A stretch of 64,000 nt of DNA, from NCBI GenBank assembly GCA_002071485.1, contig MWFF01000037.1, forward strand, positions 1-64,000, written 5' to 3'. The notes below the pieces were generated by a model that ran no database searches, was not told the origin of the DNA, and worked only from the letters and a program-made list of their open reading frames with translations. The position numbers and the translations under genes are program-made. This document shows, in pieces, positions 54,261 to 63,278 of this stretch. Position 1 is the first letter of the stretch; the number at the start of each line of letters is the position of its first letter. This DNA is from Verrucomicrobia bacterium ADurb.Bin006 (GTDB lineage: Bacteria > Verrucomicrobiota > Verrucomicrobiia > Limisphaerales > J093).

Positions 54261-54290
54261 GGACGCGGCGGGATGGGGCCCGCCGCGTCC
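54261..54290. other. Perfect 12-bp GC hairpin between genes
   Basis: GGACGCGGCGGG and CCCGCCGCGTCC enclose ATGGGG. It lies after the stop of the 1156-residue surface-protein gene and before the M24 gene (both minus strand). No T-run follows on either strand, so it is a strong RNA hairpin or weak terminator, not a classical one. Confidence 0.6.
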
Positions 54291-54373
54291 GCGAGTCTAG
54301 TACCGATATTCGAACGTTCCCGGCCGCCGGGTTCCTTTCATTTCCAGGGAAAGAAACGCGCGGCGGCAATCGG

Positions 54374-57300
54374 TCATTGGTACGTCATGATCAGGTTCGC
54401 GCCTTGCACCTGCACGGAGGTGATCGTCAACGCAGAGGCGCCGACGAGCCGATAGAATCGCGTGCCGCCGCTCAAGGGGAGCGTGATGCGCTTCGCGTTT
54501 GTATCGATGACAGCGGCGGCATCGTCGGCGTAGCCCCCGGCGACGGTGGTCGACGACTGCACCTTGACAGCCGGGGCCGGAACGACATCGAGGTAGGCCT
54601 TAATGGCGCCCTGGACCTCCGCGTCGTTGATCAGGGAGCGAACCCCACTGGCCATGTTCACCGCGCTCCATTCGACATGCGCGTTGCCGCCACGCTCGTA
54701 CCAGACCAGACGGAACGGGTAGAGACCCGAGACCGGCACATAGAACTCAAACGTGCCCGTCACTTCGTTGGCGGTTCCGCCGTTGCGGGCGCCGAGGACG
54801 GGGGTCTTGGCGCTGAGACTGGCGCCGGACGAGACTTTGAAGCCGTCGTCACTGATCACGGTGAAGCGGTAGGCACCGGCTACCAACTCGAGCCAGGCGT
54901 TTGCCTCGACGGCGAAGTCGTCCGTCAGACCGGTCTCGTCCAGACCTGGCACCACGTACTCCTTTTGGAAGAAACCGGCGGGCCCGCCGTCCTGGGACAT
55001 CTCGATCAACTGCTCAGTGACGCTCTTGTCGAGAATGGCTGGGATCGTCGAATTGGGCGCCAGTTGGAGTTCAGCCCGTTCGAGGCTGTTGTCGTACGGT
55101 CCATACGCAGGATCGGCTTGGACCACCCGGACGTAGAAGCCGCGATCCTTCCCGGGGCCGGGCTGACGGTTGGCGGGATCGAGGCTCACGTAGTTGACGG
55201 TGAACTGCCACTCCGCGGCTATATCGACACCCTCGCTGTCCTTGAACGCGATCTTGACGCTGTTGACCACGCCTGAGGGAGGAGGAGGCGCGATGGGGTA
55301 ATGCACCGTCGCGCCCGTAGGCGTCGGTGTCACGGTGGCGGAGACGACCTGGCCGTTCACTTCCAGTATCACAGTGCCGACGTTGACGGACGTGGTGCGG
55401 TTCTGAATCACCGCGTCAATCACCGGGAGCGCGGTGTTCAACTCCGAGCCTGGCGCGGGCGAGAGGGAGGTGATGGACGCCCGATCCTCCGACGGCCCGC
55501 CGGTAGGAACAAAGACCAAGTAATTGAGGTAGCGAGCCCCATCACGGGGATCCGGCGTGACCTGGCGCAACCGCAAGGTCTTCTTGCCCGAGAGTGAGAG
55601 GACGATCTTGTTTTGCCCCGTGCCATCGGTGAGCGCGAAGTTGCGGAACTGGAATCCGGTTCGCACGCCAAGGAACGAGCCGAGCGGCGTGACGGCGGCA
55701 TCCGGCTGGGTGGGATCGCCAGTGACTTCTTCGAGGACACTTTCGCCGGTTGCCATGTTGGCGAGGCCCTGGCGGAGATAGACCTCGTAATGGCCCGCGG
55801 GGAAAGTGCGCGTGTAGTTCATCCACTCGCCGGCGGCGATGTCGCCGACAGCGTAGTCATACACGCCCATGGCCGCGCCGCCCGCGGCCGTGTATTTGGC
55901 CCGCTCGTGATCGAGGGCATGCGCCATGCGGATGGGGTCCTCGGGCCGATACTTGGTGTCCGTGAAATTGGGCGAGGTGCGGGTGTCTGTGAAATCCACT
56001 GTCGGCACTCCTGCTTGCAAGCTATATCCATCCGGATCATAGCCGCCCTCCCCGACGACGACGGGATTGTCGATGAACTGGCCGTAGGCGAAATTGTAGT
56101 CCTCAACTTCGATGACAAAGCTGTCGACCGCGAAGGTATCGAAGAAGAGGTTGCGCGAGGTCTGGGCGCCGTCGCTGTCTTCGACGGAGAGGACGGCCGC
56201 GTAGTTCACGTTTGCAGCCAGGCCACCCAGGGTGACAGTGCGGCTGTTGCCCGTCCCAGTGACGCTGAGACCGTTGGCGGTGGTGAAGACGGCGCCGTTG
56301 AGCGTGACCGAGATTTTCTCGTTTTCGAGTGGTTTATCGTCGGTCACTTTGAACGCGATCTGGGTCGAGGCCGGCAGGAAGTTGGCGTATTCGACGGGCG
56401 CGATGTCCGAGAGAATGGCCGCGGTGTTGCCGGCGGCGGGCGGCGCGTGGAGGACGGCATTGTCATAGTGCACCGAATAGAGCTTCTCGCCGCTGAACTG
56501 CTGGTAGCAGTACAAGGTGAAGTAGCCGGTGGTGATGATGGGCGCAGGGGGATCATCGGTGCCATTCTGCATTAGATCGGCATCAGGCGTGTCCAGAACG
56601 GTCCGTGACCAGAGCACGGCATTGTTGTCGTCCTTGTCCAGAACCTGACCGCAGGCCTCGACATTGCCGTTGTGCACCGTGAGGGTGAGCGCCAGGGTGA
56701 CGTTTTGGTTCTTCAGTTCGGCGGTGACGCCGTCATCCGCGATGAAGTACTTCTGAACTCCCTTGGTGATGAGCACGTCCGTTGGATCCTTGGCGAGACC
56801 GTATCCATACAATGTGCCGGGGCTGTTGCCGCCGGTGTTCGGAATGAACGCCAGGACCGCGAACGCGTCCTCGCCGGAGTCCTCCACCAGGTCGACTTCC
56901 AGACGCACCTGCTCGCCATCCTTGAGTTCGATCACGCGGCTGGTCTTCTGGCTGGCGGTGAAGATGTCCCGGTTGGCCGGCGGCAAGTCAAAGTGGAACT
57001 GCTGGTTTGTCTCGGTGGGAATCCCGAAACCGGGAAGGAACGTGAAATCCGCCCAGTCGGTCTTGGTGTTGTCGTCAAAATCGTCGAGCAGTGTCTCCTC
57101 CGTGACAAAGACTTCGGCGTTGTCGTAATGGACCGAGTACATCTTGTCCCCGCTGTATTGCTGATAGCAGTACAACGTGAAATAGCCGGTGGTCAGGAAA
57201 GGCGCGGGCGGCGCATCGGTCCCGCCCTCCATGATGTCAGCCGCCGGCGTGTCCACGACCGTCCGTTCCCACAGCACGGCGTCGCCGGCGTCCTTGTCCA

Positions 57301-57844
57301 GGACCTTGCCGGTGATGGTGACGTTTCCGTCCTTGGCGGCGAGTCGCAGGACCAACGTGACGTTGTCGTTCTTCAACTCGGCAGTGACGCCGTCGTCCGC
57401 AACGAAGTACTTCTGAATGCCCTTGGTGATCAGCACATCGGTCGGATCCTTGGCAAGGCCGTATCCGGCCAGGGTCCCCGGGTTATTGCCCCCGGTATTT
57501 GGGATGAACGCCAACACCGCAAACGCATCCTCGCCGGTGGCCTCGACGAGATCGACGCGGAATTCGATGGTTCGGCCTTCCTTGAGTTCGAACAGTTCGC
57601 TGGTCTTCTGGCTCGCGCTGAAGATGTCCCGGTTGGCTGGCGGTTGGTCGAATTGAAACTGGCCGCCCTGCTCGACAGGCAGGCCGAAACCAGGGATAAA
57701 CGTGAAGTCGGTCCAGCCGGTCTTTGCATTGTCGTTGAAGTCATCGAGGATACGGGCTGCGCCAGGAGGGGCGAACACCAACCCGGCGACAAGGCAGAAC
57801 AAGGCCGAGCCACCGCTCGGCAACAGGCGTGTCAGGGATTTCAT
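54374..57844 (-). CDS. Very large secreted protein with duplicated N-terminal modules and a PA14-like domain
   Basis: A predicted surface protein of 1156 residues with a signal peptide at about 1-30. Two homologous modules of about 220 residues follow (each DDFNDN/DDFDDN...FxPGFG...GYGLAKDPTDVLITKG...GYFTLYCYQQ), then Ig-like segments. A possible carbohydrate-binding segment comes next (EVEDYNFAYGQF and YAVGDIAAGEWMNYTRTFPAG, resembling CBM6-type motifs). Near 950-1060 lies a PA14-like domain (AGAYRFTVISDDGFKVSSG, FEFYVPVSGLYPFRLVWYERGG). The end contains TRFYRLVGA, as in other surface proteins here. Binding of polysaccharide is likely; no catalytic site is seen. ATG 57844 starts the signal peptide. 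Confidence 0.82.
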   Translation of the reverse strand: MKSLTRLLPSGGSALFCLVAGLVFAPPGAARILDDFNDNAKTGWTDFTFIPGFGLPVEQGGQFQFDQPPANRDIFSASQKTSELFELKEGRTIEFRVDLVEATGEDAFAVLAFIPNTGGNNPGTLAGYGLAKDPTDVLITKGIQKYFVADDGVTAELKNDNVTLVLRLAAKDGNVTITGKVLDKDAGDAVLWERTVVDTPAADIMEGGTDAPPAPFLTTGYFTLYCYQQYSGDKMYSVHYDNAEVFVTEETLLDDFDDNTKTDWADFTFLPGFGIPTETNQQFHFDLPPANRDIFTASQKTSRVIELKDGEQVRLEVDLVEDSGEDAFAVLAFIPNTGGNSPGTLYGYGLAKDPTDVLITKGVQKYFIADDGVTAELKNQNVTLALTLTVHNGNVEACGQVLDKDDNNAVLWSRTVLDTPDADLMQNGTDDPPAPIITTGYFTLYCYQQFSGEKLYSVHYDNAVLHAPPAAGNTAAILSDIAPVEYANFLPASTQIAFKVTDDKPLENEKISVTLNGAVFTTANGLSVTGTGNSRTVTLGGLAANVNYAAVLSVEDSDGAQTSRNLFFDTFAVDSFVIEVEDYNFAYGQFIDNPVVVGEGGYDPDGYSLQAGVPTVDFTDTRTSPNFTDTKYRPEDPIRMAHALDHERAKYTAAGGAAMGVYDYAVGDIAAGEWMNYTRTFPAGHYEVYLRQGLANMATGESVLEEVTGDPTQPDAAVTPLGSFLGVRTGFQFRNFALTDGTGQNKIVLSLSGKKTLRLRQVTPDPRDGARYLNYLVFVPTGGPSEDRASITSLSPAPGSELNTALPVIDAVIQNRTTSVNVGTVILEVNGQVVSATVTPTPTGATVHYPIAPPPPSGVVNSVKIAFKDSEGVDIAAEWQFTVNYVSLDPANRQPGPGKDRGFYVRVVQADPAYGPYDNSLERAELQLAPNSTIPAILDKSVTEQLIEMSQDGGPAGFFQKEYVVPGLDETGLTDDFAVEANAWLELVAGAYRFTVISDDGFKVSSGASLSAKTPVLGARNGGTANEVTGTFEFYVPVSGLYPFRLVWYERGGNAHVEWSAVNMASGVRSLINDAEVQGAIKAYLDVVPAPAVKVQSSTTVAGGYADDAAAVIDTNAKRITLPLSGGTRFYRLVGASALTITSVQVQGANLIMTYQ

Positions 57845-58038
57845 AGGCGTGTTTCCGCGGGGGTTCTTGGTTTGTGTTTCTGAATCAGCGTCCGGCTTCT
57901 CTCCAGCATCCAAACGACCGCACAATCGGGCGCGCCGCGATTCACGCCTTCGCGTCGGTCTGGTTTGGATCACTGCTCCGAGTTTCAAGCCCGTGGCTCC
58001 GAACGTCAACGAAATTCAAGTCCGCAGCGAAGGGGGCA

Positions 58039-58128
58039 GCGCCAATTCACGAAGCCGCAAAGGCCGGAGCGGGGACGGCTCATCCCCGACCAACGCGAGT
58101 GAAGACGGTATTTGCCGGCGACGGGGCC
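58039..58128 (+). repeat. Third copy of the CCGGAG/GACGGCTCG repeat
   Basis: Plus-strand copy: GCGCCAATTCACGAAG, AAAGGCCGGAGCGGGGACGG, CGCGAGTGAAGACGG, GGCGACGGGG. It lies in the 400-bp gap upstream of the surface-protein gene. The rest of that gap shows no gene. Confidence 0.8.
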
Positions 58129-58247
58129 CACGCTCCGGAGCGCGATGAGACTCAATCGGGAGGACGGCCTCCAACCCGCAGGGCGGTCATCGTGCGAGGT
58201 CCGACCGCCCTGTGAACTGACCGCTACGGAATACGCGGGTTCGGACC

Positions 58248-58898
58248 TCACCGCCTGTCCATCCGCCTGCCCAGATAAATCACTTCGTCGCCTGCAGCCC
58301 CAATCCGGGCAAGCTCGTCGAAATCCAGCTTGCGATAGAACCGGTACGCGCGGTGATTCAAGGCGCTCATGCACAGGTGAACGCCGGCCGAACCGCGCCG
58401 CTCCAACGTCTCCAATTGGTGGTGCATCATCCGCATCCCCTGACCCCGGCCCTGTGCCCGCGGCGCCAGATCGATGTGAAGGTGAGATGGGTAGGCGCGG
58501 AAAGACGGCGGATAATAGACCTGATAGTGGTGATATTCGTGGTAGAGCCGTTGAGACGGCGTCCATGTCGCCGGGTCGCCCTCGGGATCGGGATGCCGGG
58601 CGCACAAGGACGGCAGCCATTCGGCCTGCAGACGCTCGTAAAAGCGCGCCGAATCCAGGGCCGCCAGCACATAACCGCAGACGCCCGCACCGTCTTCGAG
58701 GACAAAGGCCAGATCGGGTTCGAGGACAATGTACGGCCCCACGTAGAGATTCCCCAAAGCCGCGGGATCGTCCTGGTACAGATGCGTGCCATCAGCCCCG
58801 GAGTCGCCCGTCTTCAGACAGACGTCGTACGCAGCCTCGAGATCCGTCGGAAGACATGGGCGGATGCGGAAACCTGATTCGATCTGCGTGTCATTCAT
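58248..58898 (-). CDS. GNAT acetyltransferase resembling the C-terminal domain of O-GlcNAcase
   Basis: A 216-residue GNAT-fold protein. The acetyl-CoA loop is in the APRAQGRGQGMRMM region (RxxGxG), preceded by PSHLHIDLAP. The C-terminus MSALNHRAYRFYRKLDFDEL then IYLGRRM parallels the end of metazoan O-GlcNAcase (a FYSKLGCFEIA...VILGR pattern from general knowledge). A long insertion with many aromatic residues (RLYHEYHHYQVYYPPSF) is family-specific. ATG 58898 lies ten bases after the GH84 stop, so the two are in one operon. Enzymatic activity and substrate are unknown; unlike the human domain the acetyl-CoA loop looks intact. Confidence 0.87.
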   Translation of the reverse strand: MNDTQIESGFRIRPCLPTDLEAAYDVCLKTGDSGADGTHLYQDDPAALGNLYVGPYIVLEPDLAFVLEDGAGVCGYVLAALDSARFYERLQAEWLPSLCARHPDPEGDPATWTPSQRLYHEYHHYQVYYPPSFRAYPSHLHIDLAPRAQGRGQGMRMMHHQLETLERRGSAGVHLCMSALNHRAYRFYRKLDFDELARIGAAGDEVIYLGRRMDRR

Positions 58899-58908
58899 CG
58901 GAGTGTGC

Positions 58909-60276
58909 TCAGACTGCCGGAGTGAAAAATCCCGCATCGTCCATCGGCAGAAGCCGCTCGACAATCGCCGCGAATCCGCCACGAAAGACGCCGGGGCGAA
59001 AGTCGGGCGAGCGAAACCGCGCCTTGGGGTTCGGTGCGCGACGGCGCCAGGCGATCCAGGCCAGCAGCAGCAGCACGGTCTCTTTGAGTTCCCACATGCG
59101 CGGATAGAGAGCGTAGAGCAAATCGCGATCGTCGAGCTGCGTCAGCTTGTCGCAAAGAGCCAGAATCCGCCGGCTCGCCTCCTCGAAACGCCTCTCGACT
59201 GTGCCCCACCGGTCCGGCGCCGCGCCCAGCAAGCGTTTCAGGTCGGCCAGGTAGGCCTTGGCACGATTCCCCAACTCGCACGGGAGATAGAAGAAATCCG
59301 CGAGCAGGCCGATGTCGTCGATCTCGAAAGTCGCGCCTCCGCGACAGGTGAACGCGGGCAGCCAGGCTGCCGTCGCCCTGCGGAAGGCGGTGCGCGCGGC
59401 GGGGGGGTGCGCCGACCGACACCAGTCGCCCAGGGTGCGGATGGGTATGAAGTTCGCGTCGAACTGGGAGTTGGGATTCAGCAACACCCCGCCGATCTCC
59501 TGCCGCAGTGCAGGTGCGCGCCCTGCGTACGGACCCATAAACAGCCGCCGGCTGTCGTAATCGTTGGCGTGAAGATTGTCCCAGAGAATCGGTTTGCGCC
59601 CAACGATCTGACGCAACGCGCGAATCGAGTTCGTCGGAATCGTCTCGGAGACAATGTGCGGGCCGGTCCAGAGGAACTCGATGCTCGGTCGGAGTTTCTC
59701 GCCGATCTCCCGCAGGTAGGGCGATTGGCGGACGGACGGCTCGGCCATGCGCCCGCAGTAGACGGTGGGACAGAAGAGCAGCCGGCATGAGGCCGGATTT
59801 GGCTCGAGCGCGTCGGCCACGCGGTTGGCCACGGCGCAATGAACGGCGGCCACGGTGCCGTACAGCCGCCGGTCCTCCTGGGAGAGTCCGGCGGGCAGAT
59901 CGTCCCAGAGAATCGCGCAGTGGGATGCGCCGAGCCGGCGGACCTGATCGAGTTTGGCGATGAGAGTCGCAGTCTCTTTCGGCTTGGCGGCCGCGAGATC
60001 CAAGCCTGGAGCGATCGCGTAGATGAACTGCACCCCGCGTTCGCGGCACGCGTCGGCAACCGCGCGCAACCCGGCTGCCTCCGATCGCGTGTAGGGCTCG
60101 CGCCAGAGCACGCGGTGCTTCAGATCGTCTTTCGGGGCGTACAGATAGGCATTCAAGCCGGCCCCGTGTAACCAATCGATCAAGGCTAGCCGCTCGCGTA
60201 GGGTCCAGGGCCGACCGTAGAAGCCCTCGACCACGCCGTTGAGGGGCGATCCTGCTCCTGTGCGCGCAAGGCTCAC
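58909..60276 (-). CDS. GH84 O-GlcNAcase-like glycosidase
   Basis: A 455-residue glycoside hydrolase of family 84 (beta-N-acetylglucosaminidase, substrate-assisted catalysis). It begins with the hallmark GVVEGFYGRPWT at residues 14-25, then NAYLYAPKDDLKHR, FIYAIAPGLD and the catalytic Asp pair in CAILWDDL, then FLWTGPHIVS and ILWDNLHANDYDSRRLF. Only the catalytic domain and a helical end are present; there is no signal peptide. GTG 60276 is chosen because it overlaps the GH2 stop as GTGA and leaves the domain complete. It may act on O-GlcNAc-like residues of proteins or on imported glycans; the cytoplasmic location favours small substrates. Confidence 0.92.
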   Translation of the reverse strand: MSLARTGAGSPLNGVVEGFYGRPWTLRERLALIDWLHGAGLNAYLYAPKDDLKHRVLWREPYTRSEAAGLRAVADACRERGVQFIYAIAPGLDLAAAKPKETATLIAKLDQVRRLGASHCAILWDDLPAGLSQEDRRLYGTVAAVHCAVANRVADALEPNPASCRLLFCPTVYCGRMAEPSVRQSPYLREIGEKLRPSIEFLWTGPHIVSETIPTNSIRALRQIVGRKPILWDNLHANDYDSRRLFMGPYAGRAPALRQEIGGVLLNPNSQFDANFIPIRTLGDWCRSAHPPAARTAFRRATAAWLPAFTCRGGATFEIDDIGLLADFFYLPCELGNRAKAYLADLKRLLGAAPDRWGTVERRFEEASRRILALCDKLTQLDDRDLLYALYPRMWELKETVLLLLAWIAWRRRAPNPKARFRSPDFRPGVFRGGFAAIVERLLPMDDAGFFTPAV

Positions 60277-63107
60277 TTCAATTCGAACACCAGGCTCGGA
60301 TCCACTGGGTACCGTCCGAACCGCTCCCCATAAATGGCCAACCCGCCCGGCAGGCCGGCGTCGACTTCGAGTCGAATTACGAACTCACGGCTCTCCGCCG
60401 CGGCACGCACGCTCGAGGCAGGCAGATCGGCGCGAATGAGGTACCCATACGAACCGGCCTCGCGCAGTTTCCTGTCTCGCAACTGGGCGTGCCACGAGAG
60501 GATGCCCCGGTGATCGGCGGGGTCATCGGGCAGATCGAACAGGCCGGCCGCAACCCCGTTGACACGCATCCGCACGGCGCTCGGGAACCGCACCATGTCT
60601 GTCATCGGATAAGCGTTCGGATTGAGACTGGGGTCGAGCGTCCCTTTGCCCCGCATGTAATCGCCGTCCTGCTGTCCGCTCCCCTCGCGGTCCTTGCCCA
60701 ACAACTGCTTGGCCGAGGCTTCCAGGAGCAGCGACACACCGCCGACCTTCGCGGGCGAGAGCCCGGCGGGCCACGCCACCCGGTACTCGAAGAAACCGTG
60801 TCCGGCACCGTTGGCCTTCAGGCCATCGAGGATGTTCCATTGCTTGAGCGACCACTGCGCCGCGCTGAAGGTCTGGGGGGCAAACCGCACGACACGAACG
60901 GACGCCGATTGGACCTGGCGGATCTCATCGCGCGGAGCGGGACCGTTGGTGACGCGGAAGGTGGTGAAATTGCGATGCAGCGGCAGGCCGGTCGCCGTTT
61001 CGAGCCGGAGCGCCACAATCAGAAGCCCGTCGGCGCCCGGCATATTCAACTTGAGCGGGGCCAGGGCCTCGGACATCCACGGACGGAACGGGACCGGCCG
61101 CACCTCGTTCCCGAGGGTCCAGTTTTGGCCCAGGTTGTCCCAGCCGAAAGTCTGGACATTAATCTGCAGGGCCTGCCCCGGAGCGTGGTCGGCCATGAAG
61201 GATGCCCAGAGAGGGACCTCGACCACCTCGCCCGGTTTGACATCGCGGCACAAGTCGCTGCCGATCGAGATATAGAACGGGCCATGAAGGTCGTTGAGGC
61301 TCATGCCGCGCACCAGGTCTTCGAGGCCGGTGATTTTCTCGGAGCGATCATACCGGTAGTAACCGTTCCACTCGTTGATGACGTCGTGGTGCTCCGTGTA
61401 GAGCCAGCCGCAAATCTTCGGGTGGCGTCGAAACTCATTCATCATGATGTGATAGTCCCAGCTCCAATCGACATCGCCGGTGCTGCCCTCATAACCCCAG
61501 ACGTTTCCACACTCGCTGTTGAGCAAGGGCTGTCGCGCTTGCTTGCGTCCGCCGATGAAGTTCCAGACGGACCCGGGGTATGTGTCTCTGGTCACTTGGG
61601 CCAGCGATTCACGCCATGCATAGCCGGGCAGGTAGGCATGCCAACTGTTGATGTCGGTCTCGACATGATCGTAGTTGCAGGGGGAATTGTCCTCGACCAG
61701 CCGGGTCGGATCCAACGCCTTGGCCAGGCGATAGACCGAGGCCACCCACTCCTGGGTTTCGGGCAGATAAACGCGCTTGTCGCCTTGTTTCGTGAACAGC
61801 CCCCACGTCTCGTTGAACGGCACCCAGGAGAAGATGGACGGGTGATTGAAATCGCGCTGGATCATGCCGCGCAGGGCGTGCTCGATCTCCCGGCGCATCT
61901 CGGCGTCCGGTTCGCCCCAACTGTTGGGCACGTCGCACATGAGCAGCAGGCCCAGGCGATCAGCCCAATACAGCTTGCGGGGCACGTCGATTTTCACGTG
62001 CAGACGGTTCGCGTTCAGGCCAATCCGCCGCGACCGCAGAATCTCGTCGCGCATGAACTCGTCGCTCGGATACGTATAGAACCCCTCCGGATGATAGGCC
62101 TGATCGAGTGTCATCTGGAGATACACCGGTCGGTCGTTAAGCGCTATGTACGGAAAATCAGTACCCGGCAGGTCGATGACACTGATCTTGCGCATGCCGA
62201 AATAAGTCGACACGCGGTCCTGAGCCCCGCCGGCAGCCAGCACCGCGTCCACCTCGTACAGGAACGGATCTTCCAGCGACCACAAGCGCGGTCGGGGAAT
62301 TGGCAGCGCAAACTCGAACTCGCCCGCACCGTCCGGCACCGGCACGGTGATGTCGGCGAATGCCTGATCGCGAGCACGCAACTGCAGCTTCCCTTCGCCT
62401 GCCAGCGGCTGGTTGAATTCGGCCTTCACAATGACCTTCGCCCCGTCCACATCCGGCCGAAAGTGCAGGGACGCCAGATGGGCCTCCGGACGCGCCTCGA
62501 GGTAAAGGGTCTGCCAGATTCCCTTGGCGGGGCCGTAGCCCTGTTTGCCCTCGAGCTTGAAGGCATGGGGCGTGTCATCGACACGCAAAACCAGGCGCTG
62601 ATCCTCGCCCCACTTGACGACCGGCGTCAGATCCCACTCGAATGGCGTGTACCCGCCGCGGTGTTCGCCGATCGACTGGCCATCGAGCCACCCGCGGGTG
62701 AGCCAATCCGATGCCCCGACCACCAGGAAGACGCGCTTGCCCCGCCACTCCGCCGGCACGCGGATTTGCCGGGAATACCAACCGATGTCTGCCTCGTTCC
62801 CGACCCCGGACAAGGCTGAGCCCCAGGGAAACGGCACGGTGATCTTCAGCGGGAATGCCTCCTGACTGGCGGCCCAACCGCCCGCCAGGCCCGCGTTGTC
62901 CTTGTCGAATCGGAACTGCCAGGAACCGTTCAGATTCAACCACTCCGCGCGCTCGAAGTCGGGCCGCGGGTGCTCGGGCAGCGGAATTGCAGGGGCGTTG
63001 GCCGCCTTCCCGGCGGCGGCCAGGACCAGAGCCAGCCCGATTGCGCACGTGGTCGTCCGCCGGAGCCGCAACGTCTGTGCCCAGAGGTGAAGGAATGGAC
63101 TTGACAT
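60273..63107 (-). CDS. Secreted GH2 family glycoside hydrolase (beta-galactosidase-like)
   Basis: A 944-residue exported glycosidase. A signal peptide ends near AANAPA (about 37). The sugar-binding jelly roll follows (EWLNLNGSWQFRFDKDN, GWYSRQIRVPAEWRGKRVFL), then an Ig-like linker domain and the TIM barrel. The acid/base Glu is in SWVPFNETWG and the nucleophile Glu in LLNSECGNVWGYEG. Two further beta domains make up the C-terminal third. GH2 covers galactosidase, mannosidase and glucuronidase activities; which applies is not visible. It is the first gene of the operon with GH84 and GNAT. Confidence 0.92.
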   Translation of the reverse strand: MSSPFLHLWAQTLRLRRTTTCAIGLALVLAAAGKAANAPAIPLPEHPRPDFERAEWLNLNGSWQFRFDKDNAGLAGGWAASQEAFPLKITVPFPWGSALSGVGNEADIGWYSRQIRVPAEWRGKRVFLVVGASDWLTRGWLDGQSIGEHRGGYTPFEWDLTPVVKWGEDQRLVLRVDDTPHAFKLEGKQGYGPAKGIWQTLYLEARPEAHLASLHFRPDVDGAKVIVKAEFNQPLAGEGKLQLRARDQAFADITVPVPDGAGEFEFALPIPRPRLWSLEDPFLYEVDAVLAAGGAQDRVSTYFGMRKISVIDLPGTDFPYIALNDRPVYLQMTLDQAYHPEGFYTYPSDEFMRDEILRSRRIGLNANRLHVKIDVPRKLYWADRLGLLLMCDVPNSWGEPDAEMRREIEHALRGMIQRDFNHPSIFSWVPFNETWGLFTKQGDKRVYLPETQEWVASVYRLAKALDPTRLVEDNSPCNYDHVETDINSWHAYLPGYAWRESLAQVTRDTYPGSVWNFIGGRKQARQPLLNSECGNVWGYEGSTGDVDWSWDYHIMMNEFRRHPKICGWLYTEHHDVINEWNGYYRYDRSEKITGLEDLVRGMSLNDLHGPFYISIGSDLCRDVKPGEVVEVPLWASFMADHAPGQALQINVQTFGWDNLGQNWTLGNEVRPVPFRPWMSEALAPLKLNMPGADGLLIVALRLETATGLPLHRNFTTFRVTNGPAPRDEIRQVQSASVRVVRFAPQTFSAAQWSLKQWNILDGLKANGAGHGFFEYRVAWPAGLSPAKVGGVSLLLEASAKQLLGKDREGSGQQDGDYMRGKGTLDPSLNPNAYPMTDMVRFPSAVRMRVNGVAAGLFDLPDDPADHRGILSWHAQLRDRKLREAGSYGYLIRADLPASSVRAAAESREFVIRLEVDAGLPGGLAIYGERFGRYPVDPSLVFELK

Positions 63108-63171
63108 GTCCTCAGTTCGCCAGAAGCGCGGCCCGCCTGCAAGCCCCGATGCAAAGGGTCCGCGGCCCGGA

Positions 63172-63263
63172 GCGCCAATTCATGAATACGAAAAGGCCGG
63201 AGCGGAGACGGCTCGCCCCCGGCCAACGCGAATGAAGACGGTGTTTCTCGGCGACGGGGCCCT
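63172..63263 (+). repeat. Fourth copy of the CCGGAG/GACGGCTCG repeat
   Basis: Plus-strand copy: GCGCCAATTCATGAATACG, AAAAGGCCGGAGCGGAGACG, GGCTCG, GAATGAAGACGG, CGGCGACGGGGCCC. It is in the gap between the GH2 gene and the next gene. Confidence 0.85.
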
Positions 63264-63278
63264 GGCGGCTTTGGCTGG

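Noticed and set aside
60489..62819. Long plus-strand open frame (776 codons)
   Set aside because: It is antisense to the GH2 gene and shows only His/Arg/Val-rich shadow composition.
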